Positions 13,040 through 25,499 of a stretch of DNA of 64,000 bases are shown here, piece after piece (position 1 is the stretch's first letter; each line of letters starts with the position of its first letter). A program made the translations under genes and the position numbers. This stretch comes from Sphagnum compactum. Its lineage: Eukaryota; Bryophyta; Sphagnopsida; Sphagnales. The notes beneath the pieces are model-generated. The model was not told the origin of the DNA. It worked only from the letters and a program-made list of their open reading frames with translations, and ran no database searches. The stretch spans positions 17,352,304 to 17,416,303 of the forward strand of contig OZ234496.1 of the NCBI GenBank assembly GCA_965153455.1. The letters are read 5' to 3'.

Positions 13040-13173
13040 TTTTGCCCGCTCACTCACTCATTCAATTGGTTCCAATTTGTTGGTGTGTGAAAGTAATTCC
13101 AAGTTGTGAGCAAAGATGCATGTGTGTGAACACAGAAAAGCTTGACAAGTTTACATCAAAGTTGAGGCCCTAA

Positions 13174-13539
13174 GAGCATCTCCACCGGTGCTCAGTATGT
13201 CACTCTGGGTAATAAAATTAAATGTCTAAGTAGAGCTGTTTTGTTTATTGGCAACCCCACCAATAAAACTGTAACTGGAAGTGCATATACGTGGGAACTA
13301 CTAATAGCAAACCACCTGGACCAATCACTATGATCGACCAATAAGAAGTATTGAGCCGCAGTCAGGTCCAATTATTACACTTTTTTGGAGGTGCACAACT
13401 GTGTTGCGACTTTTACCAGCCACGGGAAGCTGCACAAATTTAGTGCAGAAAAACCAATTTCCTGAGCTAAACCGGCACATTTTGACTCTTTGACCATAAA
13501 TTTTACTGGGTCACGTACTGAGCGCCAGTGGAGATGCTC
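13174..13539. mobile_element. PIF/Harbinger-type MITE, copy A (366 bases)
   Basis: The left end is GAGCATCTCCACCGGTGCTC and the right end, reverse-complemented, is GAGCATCTCCACTGGCGCTC. These are terminal inverted repeats of about 27 bases, flanked by a TAA direct repeat (13171-13173 and 13540-13542). The GAGCATCTCC end and 3-base TWA target fit Tourist/Harbinger MITEs. The interior shares ordered blocks (GGACCAATCA, CCAATAAGAA, CAGCCACGG, GAGCTAAACCGGCACATTTT) with the element at 27116-27502. It ends about 245 bases before the TATA-like site of the ABCD gene. Confidence 0.85.
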
Positions 13540-13775
13540 TAACACACTGCAAATTCTGATGCTCAACGTTTTAAATAGTCAAAATAGGGTGGAAAATCAG
13601 ATGGGAACGTGGGAACAGAGAAAGCAAATAATAAATGAGGGGGAGAACATTTGCATGACTTCCAACAAATTTGTTTTTAAAAAAGACAAAATCAACCCCA
13701 CGTGCGCGCTGTGGTGTTAAGAAGGTGACATAATAAGGTGGGTTGTAGGCTCTCCAAAACGCACGCGGCCACCGG

Positions 13776-13793
13776 ATTGGTAGCATAAAAAGG
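13776..13793 (+). promoter_or_regulatory. Core promoter of ABCD gene (CCAAT-reverse and TATA-like)
   Basis: ATTGG (inverse CCAAT) at 13776-13780 is followed by CATAAAAAGG at 13784-13793. The downstream pyrimidine-rich CTCTCTTATTG would be the initiation region near 13815. The first coding ATG lies about 900 bases further on and several ATGs intervene. A 5'-UTR intron is therefore likely; an acceptor-like TTTGCGCGCAG ends at 14066. A run of 24 T residues (about 14335-14358) also lies in this leader. Confidence 0.4.
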
Positions 13794-14720
13794 TGGAAGT
13801 CGCCGCGTTCCTCTCTTATTGTTTTCTGCACCTGTGTTTTCCTTTGCGCTCGTCACCTTCGCTGTTCTGTTGCCTGTTGCTGCTGCTGCTGCTGGCGTCG
13901 TCGTCCCCCTCCTTCGCGCCAGAAAGCGTTTTGCTGCAGATCCGGATATCCAGCTTGGTTCTCGGGCTTCTCCTCAAATCGCATGTTCGTCTTTTATTCC
14001 TTTCCGATTCTTGAACTTTTTCTCTTTTTTTTGTCTTTTTTTTGTTTTGTGTTTGTTTGCGCGCAGGTACCTATTGAATCTAGAGTGAAGGACGCGAGAT
14101 TGCTAAGTTTTGAGGTTTCGCGATCTGAAGACGGTGTGTGATCGGATCTGCGAAATTCTCTCTCCTGTTTATCTATTATGCAAACCTCACTCGGCATAAT
14201 CGCTGAAAGTCTCATAGCCGTTTGTTGTTCTCCGTGTTTTTTGTTTTGCCGCTTGTTTGTTTTCGGTTGTGAGTAATTTCCGGGGTTTTGGAATCCGGGA
14301 AACAGAATAGAGGAATCACGGCTTTTTTTTCCTGTTTTTTTTTTTTTTTTTTTTTTTTCTGTGGCGGTTGCGAAATTCGTCCTCTCTGCGACAGTGCCAT
14401 GATGCGTATTGCTTCCGATGCGACGTTTTGAGTTTTTCCTAGTCCAGACTTCTTCCGCGGTTTCAAGTGCTTTTGAGTCATGTCCTCGCTATTACTTTGG
14501 AGAAGAAATACGGAAATGCACTACTGCTGCTTGTCGTTAAGAATCGTAGAGTGCTCAAAATAGTAGGAGGATTTGCAGCGTTCTTGCCGTGTGAGTTTCG
14601 ACACATGATAGAAGAGAAGTACTCCAGTCTCTTATCTGGTCTGGGAATTCTTCGGTATCGTACGCAGTCTTGTGGATTTCTAGCGTAGGGAAGCTGGAGT
14701 AGTGGAACTGCGGAGTCATA

Positions 14721-17700
14721 ATGGTGGTGTTCAGCAAGCATCAGAAGCGCCGGGCTGTCGGATTGCTGTTGCTTGGAGGAGGGGCTATCGTGGTAGGTGG
14801 CAGGCTGCTGCAGCTGCAGATCCGGGCATACCAGAAGGAACAGAATGCGCTCTGTGAGATGTATCTTACTAAGGCAGATTCAAAACAACCGATTTCCCGG
14901 AAGCCTAAGGTTTGTCATATACGATGTGACTGGTTTGCTGGGATATCGGTTGAGAAAATTCAATTCTGAGAGACTTTCAGTTAGACGATTCTTTTGGCTC
15001 TTGATTCCTTGAACCGATGAAGGTACTGCACAGCTGATCCTTGTACTAAGATGCATTGCTTGGTGTCTTCCATGTATGTGCTCCACCTGCAGGTGGCGGT
15101 AAATGCGCGGTTTGCTGGGCGCCTTGGAGAAATTTTGCAAATATGTGTGCCATCTGTGTTTTCAAAGGAGGCTCTATTCATTCTTGTGCAGTCATGCCTG
15201 TTGGTCAACCGCACCTTGCTCACAGGTTTTGATTCTTCCTTACCTGAACAGCATTCTGCTGCATCTAAGGATTCCGGCAATTCACTTTCCTTTCGTATGT
15301 GAAGAGATTTGTCTGCAACCCTAGCACAATTGATCTTGAACCCCAGCTTTGATCTTGAATCTCTTGTCCTTGTTGACATCTGGCTGAAAACCTGTAACCC
15401 AAGCTGAATAGCTGTAGCTGCTGTTCTCCTCTCTGCAGATCGAATTTCTGTTCTTGAAGGTATATCAGCCGAGGCAGTCATCACCAAGGTGAGAAGCCTG
15501 CAATTTATCATACATGATTTCAGGCATCTGCCCATTAACAATTACTGGCTTCAAGAAGAACTGGGTGAACATGACTTTTCAACAATGTGCAAATCTAGCT
15601 GATCTGTGGGATACAAAAGCCAGATTTTTGCCAATCTGAAATTAGGCTGATTGTAGTAGACTTGTTTGCTCATATTACTTGAACTGACTCTGCTGGAAAT
15701 GCTGAGCTTTTGTGACAAATTAGGTCAACTTCTGAGCAAAGTGGAAGAACCATGTGTTGTTGTACAGGACTGGGCAATGTTCATGGTTAATTTGGTGTCT
15801 TTTGCATGGACAGCAGCTCCAGCAGCATTGGTCAACAGTGGTTTGAAGTATATGCAGGTCAGGAATATTTGGACTTCAACAAGAGCTGGCAAGAAGTCTG
15901 TTTTTTTTTTTTTTTCTTGTTCCCTCCTTTGTTTCATATTTGGAGTCCACATTGAGTAGTTCCTCAAAGTTTCCAATTGTTCAGGTGCGCAGAATCCTCA
16001 ACTGACAGTTTTGTTTGTGGCAGATGATTATTAGTCTGTCTTTTCAACAGAGGTTAACAGAGAATTTGCACAAGCTTTACTTATCAAACAAAGTATATTA
16101 TGTGGCATCCACACTGCAGGGCCTCTCAAATGCAGACCAGGTAGCAATCTTCCTCAGGCCTGGCACTAATTTTGAGAACAAATCACTTGGAAATTACTAG
16201 CTGGTGGCTATGGGAATTTCATTGATGTTTGATCTGTGCACTTTACTGGATGCAAATCCAATGACCAATCAACGTGTTTTATTTCCAGCTGCATCTTCTG
16301 GTTTTTCCAGTTGAAATCCAGCTCAGGATACTTATGTGTGTTGCTCCATAATTTTACAGCGCATAACCGAGGATGTAGAGAAGTTCTCCTCTGCCATCAG
16401 TGAGCTCTTTTCTTACACATTCAAGCCTGTGCTGGACACCATACTCTTCACACGCTCTCTCTCAAAAACCATAGGGTAATATCATTTTTATACCATACAT
16501 TTGGATGAGGTCTCTATCTTGCTGCCTTCCTTGCAGTCTTTTCATATGGGCCCACCATAACTACAATGTATTATGTGGTTCTAAACCTCTCCCTTCCTTT
16601 TGATTCAAGTGTGAGAGCAATAGTGCCTTCTTAGGTCTATTCTAGCAATTGTTAAGGGCAATGAGCATCTTCTGACCTTTTTCTTGTATTGCCGCCCTAC
16701 AGGTACAAGGGGCAGTTCTTACTGTACAGTTATTTTTTACTCACTTCATCATTGTTACGCTCCATCAGTCCTCCACTTGCTCTTATGACTGCACAGGAGG
16801 CAGCTCTCTCTGGAAACTTCAGAAATGCACATCAAAGGTAGGCCTACATGTTTGTGCATCTCATCATGGATACACACAATGTGGATGCAGATTCTGATGA
16901 TTCATGTCTGCATGGGCATCACCCACCAAATGAGCATTTCTGTGCAGATCTCCACACAAAGGAATAATTCTGCTCTGAATTGCTTGGATCAGGATTGTCT
17001 CGCATGCTGAGGAGATAGCTTTCAATGATCCACCAGGGGGAGATACAGAGCAGACGATTTTGAACAATTATCTGAATCGTTACATCTGTCACTCCCGTCT
17101 GTCAGCTTTTCAAAAGTTTGTGCAGCAGGTATCTTGTTGTATGTATCTTGTGCTTCAGCTCTTACATTTGAGTGTCTTTTTTCTTGAATTTGGTTCAGCT
17201 CTTGAAGACTGACAAATCAGGTGGCAGGGTGAGCCTGGTTTGTGGAATATCCATGAAATGCAGAACATGAGAATAGGTCATTAACAAACAAATCCAAGCC
17301 ACTCTATGGATGTTCTGTTTATATGGTCAGCTGTATGGCTCAATTTTGGAGGATGAGTACACATGATTGGATTCCAGAAAGGGTCAATGATTAAGCTAAT
17401 AAACCTTGTGGACTAAGTTATGCCATTTCCTGTCTTTAGGTGGCTGATGGGTACTTGATCAAGTATGCAGCTTCCATTGTGGGCATCTGCGTGTATGCTG
17501 CACCGATTTACTATAGCAGACAGGTCTGTTCAATTTACACTTGCACCATTGTTTTACATTATCTGCTCAGTACCTGAACCTGTTCAGACTGAAGTATTGT
17601 CAGTGCCAACCTTGTACTGTTCATGTAATTTGCTTGAAAAGTTGAAAAAAATTGTCTTGTTGGTGATTACAGAGAGCTGATACTAAAGCATTGACTGGAG

Positions 17701-20662
17701 ATTACATTCGGTCCATGCGTCTCCTAATGGTAAAGCCTTGTGAACTGAATTTCACATTTTCCCAGTCTAGCATGATTCCATCCATTCGCTGTGGAACTAG
17801 GGCAGACTGTCAAACCACCCCATTCATGTTGGTGGTGAAAACACAGTACATTTTGGGCATAGTGGATCAACTGTCAGGGTGTTCAACCACCCTGTCCATG
17901 TTGCTGGTGAAAATTTCACCAGCCACTTTTTTGGCATAGTAGGTCAATGTCTTTGTCAATAATAAGTGACTGATGAAGTGCGATCATGGTGGGTGAACAC
18001 AGAACACATCAACCGCAATTGGGCAGCTGATACTGGTTTACAAAAGAGTGACAGCCCTTGCAGGATTTACATCGCGGGTCTCAGAACTCCTAGAATCTGT
18101 ATGCATTCACATATCTTCCTTTCTTCTCTGTTGCTTAAAATGTCTTCAAGAAGTAGCCAAGCTTTCAGTACATGAGGCCTGGAGTCTTCTAAAAATCATG
18201 GCTTTGATAAGACTGTGAGCCCTTGTGACCAAAAAGTTGACAGCACTAAATGAGCAGGTCAGACAACTGAGCACCAAGGAAGGCCGGACACAACGAGCCA
18301 GCCCACTACAGAAGATGCTGGAAGGGATTGATTCTAATAAGGCTATCAATTATGATCCTCCATGTCTTATGTTCAGTGACTCAATTGAGTACGTTTTCAG
18401 AACTATTGCATCTGGAGGAGGTAGCAGTGCACAGTTTGCAAGACATTCAGCCTGAGATAAATGTATCACCTTCATACAGCAAAGGACATTTCTTGCAAAT
18501 TTTCACTCTACCATTTGCATTGCATGGAGCCATCAGAAACTCTCTTGACTCAACCTGTAGATGTAAAGTATCTCAGTTGGTCATGGAGGATACCACCTTG
18601 GATCTTGGTTTGGCTAGTTCTGGATTTCAATTCCAAATATTGGCTCAGAAATGTTGTAGCTTGAGACTATTGTGCATGTTTATCTAGCTTCTTTGCAGTA
18701 TGTTCAACTGGAATCCTATAAAGTAGCTCAGCATGTGAAGCTTTGCTTCATGATGGCACATTCCTGTCTGGCATGCAGATTCAAGCATGTCACTCTCTAT
18801 TCGCCAGATGGGTCTTTGCTGGTCCGAGATTTGAGCTTTCAGGTGCCGAGGGGAGGATCTGTCATCATTATGGGTCCCAATGGCAGGTACTTATAGCTCA
18901 ATTTATTACAACTTTTCCTGTCCCTGTGATCAGTTTGTGCATGTTATGATTTGTCCTGTGGAAGTAGTCATATCTTCCATGTTGCTGGTTCTTTTTCAAG
19001 GTTTCTATCACTTGCCTTGTCTGAAAATTTTGGTAGGTCTGCTCTGGATGGGTGACCATTATTGGCATTTTCTTTTGATGCTTCTCTAATCTAGAGTTGC
19101 TGCATCTCTGTGATGTAGTGGCAAGTCATCATTGTTTCGGGTTCTTGCTGAGCTCTGGCCTCTTCAGAGTGGTACCATTGCTCGACCACCACATGGAGAG
19201 ATTTTCTACCTTTCTCAGGTACAGAATCCCAGATGTTATGTTAGCAAGACCATAATTGTTTTACTAATGTAGCTGCCTTGGTTTAAAGCAGTGCATACCA
19301 AGAAAGGTTATCACTCTTTCCTAAATGCTTACATGAGTGAAATGTATTCTGAATTCAGGTTTCAGTCTTGTATTCCCAAGAGTGTAGTCATGAGCCCACC
19401 CTTGCTCATGGTGTCCAAATCTAGCTGACATGAAATCTTGCTAGGGAACTGATGCAAAGATGGATGTGACAGAATCCTTACATTGTGCAAGGCACACTAA
19501 GAGATCAGGTGCGTTACCCATCACCCCCATTGGCAGTTTCAGCTGCTGCCAGTGGTAAGTGGTGGTCAAGTTCAGCAAATTTAAGCTCTCTTAAAAGCAT
19601 GAAGCACCCTGATGATGTGGCTGTGATAGAAGCATTGCAAGCAACAGAGATTGATTATCTTGTGGAGCGTGGAGATGGCCTAGACCAACTGCAGGTGCCT
19701 TACTAAACATCATTATGCACTATTTCAGACATTCTTTTTCTTCCAGGCATCATGTTGTGGAGATGGTGGGTGCTATTGAACTGCTCATTTGCAACAAATG
19801 AATTTGAAAAGTCCAGTTGATGAAGTTCTCTTACATTTAAACCAAGAGTCTTCTCAAATAATGGATCTGGAAATGCTCCAGAACTGGGAGGAGACTTTGT
19901 CTGGGGGTGAAAAGCAGCGGATTGCAGTTGCCCGTGTCCTTTACCACAACCCCAGGCAAATATCACACTCCTTACTTCTTCTAAGTGCCACAGAGTTCAG
20001 AGTGCTTCAAAAATATTTAATGCATTAACATTTGGTTTAAATATGAAAAATCTCTAGTTCATTGCACCTAGTTCTATTGGCCCGAATGTTGCATGCAGAC
20101 ACTCACAAGGATCTTCCACTAAGTTCAGCTATTCCATGTCTTACTGAAACAGGACAATGCATTCTTGATCTGCTTCCTGATCCCATTCTATCCTCTTTGT
20201 GCTGACAAGTATCCTTTGATGGCAGATATGCTGTGCTAGATGAATGCACATCAGCAGTGAGTGCTGATGGTGAAGAGAATCTGTATAGAAGATTGCAAAA
20301 GAGTGGCATCACCTTGCTATCCATCGCCCACCGTCCAGCATTGAAGAAGTAATTGTCCTTTCATTGACTCCTCTTTTCCTGCTTCCTTTGATCTCTTGTT
20401 CTTGGAAATGCATACTTTACATCTTAAGTCCTGAATGGGTGAGATGCTTGAGGTTGGAGATTCCAGTTCAATATACATGAACACATGTAGTTTGTTACAG
20501 ACCTCTAGTTGTGACTATGGATGTTTCCTTCACTCTCTCTGGCATCATCGTTATGTGTCTTGATGCAGATATCATTCTGCTATTCTGTACTTGGATGGAA
20601 GTCAGGGAGGCTCTGGGTGGAGGTATGAGAAGTTGGCCACAGACGCCACAAACCCTCAGTGA
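14721..20662 (+). CDS. ABC transporter subfamily D half transporter (PMP70/ALDP type)
   Basis: Exons read as 14721-14909, 15093-15225, 15439-15488, 15768-15857, 16024-16140, 16360-16475, 16703-16837, 16993-17128, 17440-17523, 17673-17729, 18027-18098, about 18237-18388, 18779-18886, 19119-19218, 19473-19694, 19882-19955, 20226-20348 and 20569-20662. Phases agree throughout. The start of the 18237 exon is ambiguous, and a microexon of 7-8 codons appears to be missing between 17729 and 18027. The protein is about 690 aa, a normal half transporter. An N-terminal hydrophobic segment and the transmembrane domain carry the ABCD signature [14 protein letters not shown] (about residue 280). The nucleotide-binding domain has Walker A GPNGSGKSS, signature LSGGEKQR, Walker [13 protein letters not shown] and the switch His in SIAHRP. 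The family imports very-long-chain acyl-CoA into peroxisomes as dimers. LSGGEKQR and the single half differ from the fused plant CTS/PXA1 protein as I recall it. Confidence 0.9.
17795..17945 (+). repeat. Intronic imperfect direct repeat
   Basis: Within the ABCD intron after exon 10, the landmarks CTGTCA, TTCA/CAACCACCC, CATGTTG, TGGTGAAAA, GGCATAGT and GG(A/T)CAA occur twice in order. The first copy is about 17808-17870 and the second about 17872-17945. The repeat lies where a small exon is predicted to be missing. Confidence 0.5.
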
Positions 20663-23600
20663 ATGTTTTGGAGTCTTAAATCACTCACTTTGCAAATGCT
20701 CGCTAGTATCAGAAACTTTTTCCCAACAAGTTTGGCATGTAGTCAGGACAGCAGCCAGATTCCTCAAGTCCTAATTGTACATTCCTTCCATGGCTGAATC
20801 TTTTTTATTTGTGCCAAGAAAGCAAAGGAAAGACTTCAATAGACATGATGAGTTTGCCCCAAGGTGTCTTTAGAGGTCCAATAATTGAAGCTTCACATCT
20901 GCCACTTTTGTTTAGATTTTCTCTGCCGGCCATGGTTAATTTAGTCTCGATTGTACAGCATAAAATAGGTGCTCATCAGGCTCTCACCTGCTGTGGATCA
21001 GGTTCATTTTCAAGATAATTTTTCATTTCCAACTTTTTTATTCAATAATTTGGACAGGATTTTTTCTTTTTCAAAAAGCGAATCTAAAAGGCTTCAGAGA
21101 ACATTAGCATGTTGATGGTAGTCTGGAGTAATAGAGGGAACCATTTTGGAGTTGTAAAGAAAGCAGGGATGCAAATGTGGTTGCCATCACTGGTGTAAAG
21201 ATCGTGCCTGGAACTACTACCGTCAATCTTGATGATTAAAGTCAAGGTTTCAGGTATGGTCGGTCATGCTTTAGTTTTTTTTCTTTTGGATGATAACTCT
21301 ATCTTACAGTTCAAAGAGGAAACTAAAAATTTGCCCAAGACTGATAATCTTCACTATGGGTTGTGATTGTTGACATTGATCACACGCTCTGAATCGTTCG
21401 AAGATAAAATTGCTACTATGGACATTCTTATTGTGTTTTGCTTGTGTTTGGCTGGAACTGATATAACAGCTACCTTCAAAACTTCGGCAGGTCTGTATGT
21501 GTTAATTGTTGGCCCATGACACGAGTGTCAGAGTTTGTGATCACTGGAAGGGTGGTGGTCCACAGTGGTGTGTATTCTTTAAGGAGAGAAAATGGTGTCT
21601 GGATAGAAAAAATGGGGTTTGAGTTGTTTCTCTGAGCTATCTTGAGTGAACTAAGGGTTGAATGTTGCAAAGGCTTTTGTAGGTAGGGTAAAGCCCCAGG
21701 CCACAGGCTTTACGAGGTGTGAAGAAGACCTGGGTAATATGCGCCCTCCAATTCTGCGCTAAACAAATCAGAGCAGGTCTTTGCATTTATGAGAAATCCA
21801 AAAGATGAATTAAGAGTGGTGTTGTTTTCAATCCATGCAAGAATAGGGTTGTGTGCAGGCTAGAAGAGACAACCTTTCAGGCCAATGAGATTGTTGGAAT
21901 TAGAGGCAAAGAACTCATTTTAGTGGTAGCCATGGCCACCATTGCAAAGCTTTGCGCCAAAGTTGTTGCAAAGCACTTTTTCTAATGGGTGTTCTGCAGG
22001 CCCCAATTTTTGTCGGAGTTTGGTAAAAGTAATTATATGGTCAGATCACAAAGAATCTCAAATATCAGCCTCAAATCCAACTTTTATTGGTTAACTCAAA
22101 AACATGGAGAAGAGAAATGTGAATCAATTCCTAGCAACACCCATTTGCTTGTGAGTTGTAACAGTTCTACCCATCATCAAAAGTCCAAAGTAGGAACAAC
22201 AGTTAAAATAGGCAATGTTGCATGAAGTTCACAAAAAATGCACTCACAGGGACACCTAGTGAAGCAACCAGTCGAACAGTCCTCAAATGTGGAACCCAAT
22301 TAGAAGCTACATCAATAGCTCAGTAGTCTCTCCTTCACAGGCAGAGCCAATAAAGCTCTGGGATCACTAGTTGTGTGTCTATATAGGATGCAGTGAGGTG
22401 ATTAATAACTACCCAAGTACCCCAATGTCTTCACCAACAAGTTCCCAGTCTCCATAGCAAATAGTACCCTTGAAGTTTGGGCAATTTGCTTTGCTTAGTA
22501 GTGCTTACTATTTCTGCCTTTCAGTTCACCTCCAGTTACTACATAATTTCATACGCACATAGCCATTCAATGTTTTTTTTTTTGGATGTCACTGGAGTAA
22601 TGTGTCATCAGTGTTGCTGCTGAAGATAACATGCTTGAGATTTGTGCACAGCCAATGAGCCGTAATTGTGGACCTACGAGGTCTGAATCCTCATTGCTTT
22701 ATGATTGGAAAGTTTGTAGTAATAGTATGTTTTGGAGGCTTATATAATAAATATCTTGCATATAGATCTCTTGTAGTGGAAAAATCCATCTATTCGATGT
22801 TTTGAACTTGACACGATAAGCTTGTTTTAGGATTTTGTCAATTAGGTGTATTCGAACTAGTTGGAGTCGATTTATTGTAAGCAACACAACAAACTATGGC
22901 TAGATCCAACAAAATGGATAAAGTGAGTTTCACTACAAACTGCTGGTTGCGAGGCAAACACTTATGAACATTCCTTATTTGGAAGAGATTCATAAAATTT
23001 TGTTGGAGAAAAGTAAAAATGGTACATAGATGGAGACTGAGCTTCGAGAAGCATTGGAGTCTCCTAAGTTTTCTATCACCCCGCTGGGGAATGTTATTAC
23101 AAACTTTTCAACAAATTGATGAAAGAAAATGGAGCAATTAAAGTGTTTGAGCTTGTTTTTAGACTTGTTCCACGTGTGTTACGTGAACCAAGAATCCTGA
23201 AATTGCAAATGCAAAATTTGATTTACCATCCAAAATGGAAGAAAAATGCCAAATCATGGAAGAACTTCTTTGTCATTCAAAGATGAATTCACACCTCAAT
23301 CTTTATTTTGACGCAAGACAAAAATTTAGTGAAGAGGATATGATCACAATGTTTTCACTGTTTCACACATGCACTAGTTCAATTGTCGTCATCAATGAAG
23401 GATCTCTTCAATACCTTACCCGCGATCAAAAGAATATAATGATAAAAAACATCAAGTAATTGTTGGATCATTTGGGTGGATGTTGGATCATTCCAAATAT
23501 TAATCCTTTATATGTTAGTTACTAATAATCCATTTCATCAACTTTGTAAAATTAAATTGTCAAAGATTACATGCAATCCAAAGGGGTTCAAATGCATCCA

Positions 23601-25499
23601 TTTGAGAATGTTGCTTTTGCAAAAAGCTTCTTTTAGGAGTTGGAGCTTGGGTTTTTGTTGAACAACACTTTTTCAAATAAGTTTTCTTTAAAATAATATG
23701 TCCATGTCGTATAAATGTCTCTAAATACAAGCTCGAAAATGAGGTGGGCTCCCTAATATCATTCGCGATTAAATGCAAGTTAATTTAGCATATAAGTTCC
23801 TTCCTAATTCTTTTATAAGACATTTTGTTATTTTATGTTCTTATTACTAAATATTATAAATTTTAATTTTTTTTTAATGATTTATCATAATATGCAAAAA
23901 CATTGTGAAAATATTTTATATTTTTGACATGGTTTAAGTTTTAAAATGACCACCTAGAAAATATAGTACAATGTGACTACACAAAGGGGGTCACTGTAGT
24001 GTGCTTTCACCTAACAATTCTTTTGGTTATGGTGTTTTATCACCAAAAGCATGTTAACTTATGACACGAATCTATTTAGTTATAGACTAATGCATAGGAA
24101 GATCAATTTCAATAGACAAATGTTGAAATCAATTAATTTTAAGCTATGAAATCATTTTAACACTTATATTAAAATTTTAACAGTTTGAGACATGGGGTTC
24201 TCTTATATTTCAACTTAGATTTTTATATATGTCTCTTGTTCATCACTTTTCCATCATTATAGTTTTTCCATAAGATATCTTGAAATTACCATTCAAGAAT
24301 AAAATTTTAGTCTTAATTTTGGACTCTAAAAGTCTCAATTGCCTTTTAATTACAAAGATTATTTTATGATCTTCAAATGAAATGTGAAGTATGAACTTAT
24401 TCTCACATTTCATCATTCCAATTTTAAATTTTAAAATATCCATTTACATGGATAACAAATGTTTAAATATAATTCATTGAATTTCTTTTCATTGGATATT
24501 TTAACTAATTTTCATTGAATTTTACAAGAAAATAAGGTATCCAAGTGGTGAACTTAGATCTCTTTATTTGATAATATTTCAACATAAAGATCTACCATAA
24601 AAAATTTAGTGTATGTGGTTCAAGCACATTACCAAACCGAATTTGTCCTCCATGTCACGTAAGTTTACAAGTGTGCATTGTGTTTTGGGGGAAAGTTTTA
24701 CACTTTCATAAAGCTTTCACCCTTTCTAGAGGGTTCTTACATGAAAGTTTATTATTGCAATGTAAGTGTAATAACCATCCTCTTTTTTAGAAGGATATTT
24801 CACTATGAGAAAATAAGGTGTTTGGCAACTAAATGAATTGTCAACTAAAATGGTATGTTGTTTTCAATTGTTGACTTTTTTTATATGCAATCACAAAACA
24901 TATTTTATAGTTACAAAAAAATTTGAAGTTGAAAGTGTCATTTGTAACTAAAATTTCAGTTGAAATGAAGTTGAAAGCCTAGTTGAAAAAATATGGATTT
25001 TTCTTAATGAATGAAATTTATGTTTACCACACAACATGGCGGTGCCCCTTAATTTGGACTAAGTGTAAATCCTTTCAACATTGATCTTGTTCATTCTAGA
25101 GGTGTTGCACCTAAGTGCAACCAACCACCACCAAAGGCTCTTCCCTCACTAGAAGAATTGACCCCTAAAGCCATTTCATGGGCATTATGAAAAAAAGGGT
25201 TTTCAAATAAAAGTTGACACATGACCAAGTTTGCAAAGCAATTAATTTTGATTTAGCTAAACCAACTCTCACATTTCTCCAAGCCCTTGGTAGTTGCATC
25301 CAAAAATGATAAAGAAGTTTTGTGAAACTTAAGGGCAATAAACAACTAGTTAATATCAGATGCCATCACTAAGTGAAGACTACACTAGAGCTAAATTTGT
25401 TTGACTTTATGCTACAACAAATCTTTTCGTGGTTTTTCATTCAAAGAAAGGGCCTTTTATCATCAACTTGGTGAGTTGAGTTTCAAATTGGGCTTTAAG
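20663..25499. other. 3' flank and AT-rich intergenic DNA
   Basis: The ABCD 3' flank (to about 21,300) is followed by sequence with no recognisable gene. The GTAAAGCCC hairpin motif recurs at 21689-21722. A short plus-strand frame at about 23235-23459 (MEEKCQIMEELLCHSK...) has protein-like composition but no homology I can name, and may be transposon debris. AT content rises sharply after 23,700. Confidence 0.4.
21689..21722. repeat. Short dispersed hairpin motif, copy 2
   Basis: GGTAAAGCCCCAGGCCACAG followed by GCTTTACGAGGTGTG contains the stem TAAAGCC/GGCTTTA. It matches the motif at 5829-5865 in order and spacing. The function is unknown. Confidence 0.3.

Noticed and set aside
13793-14088. 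Signal-peptide-like frames near the ABCD promoter
   Set aside because: They start from non-ATG codons in the pyrimidine-rich leader and show no homology; they are leader sequence.
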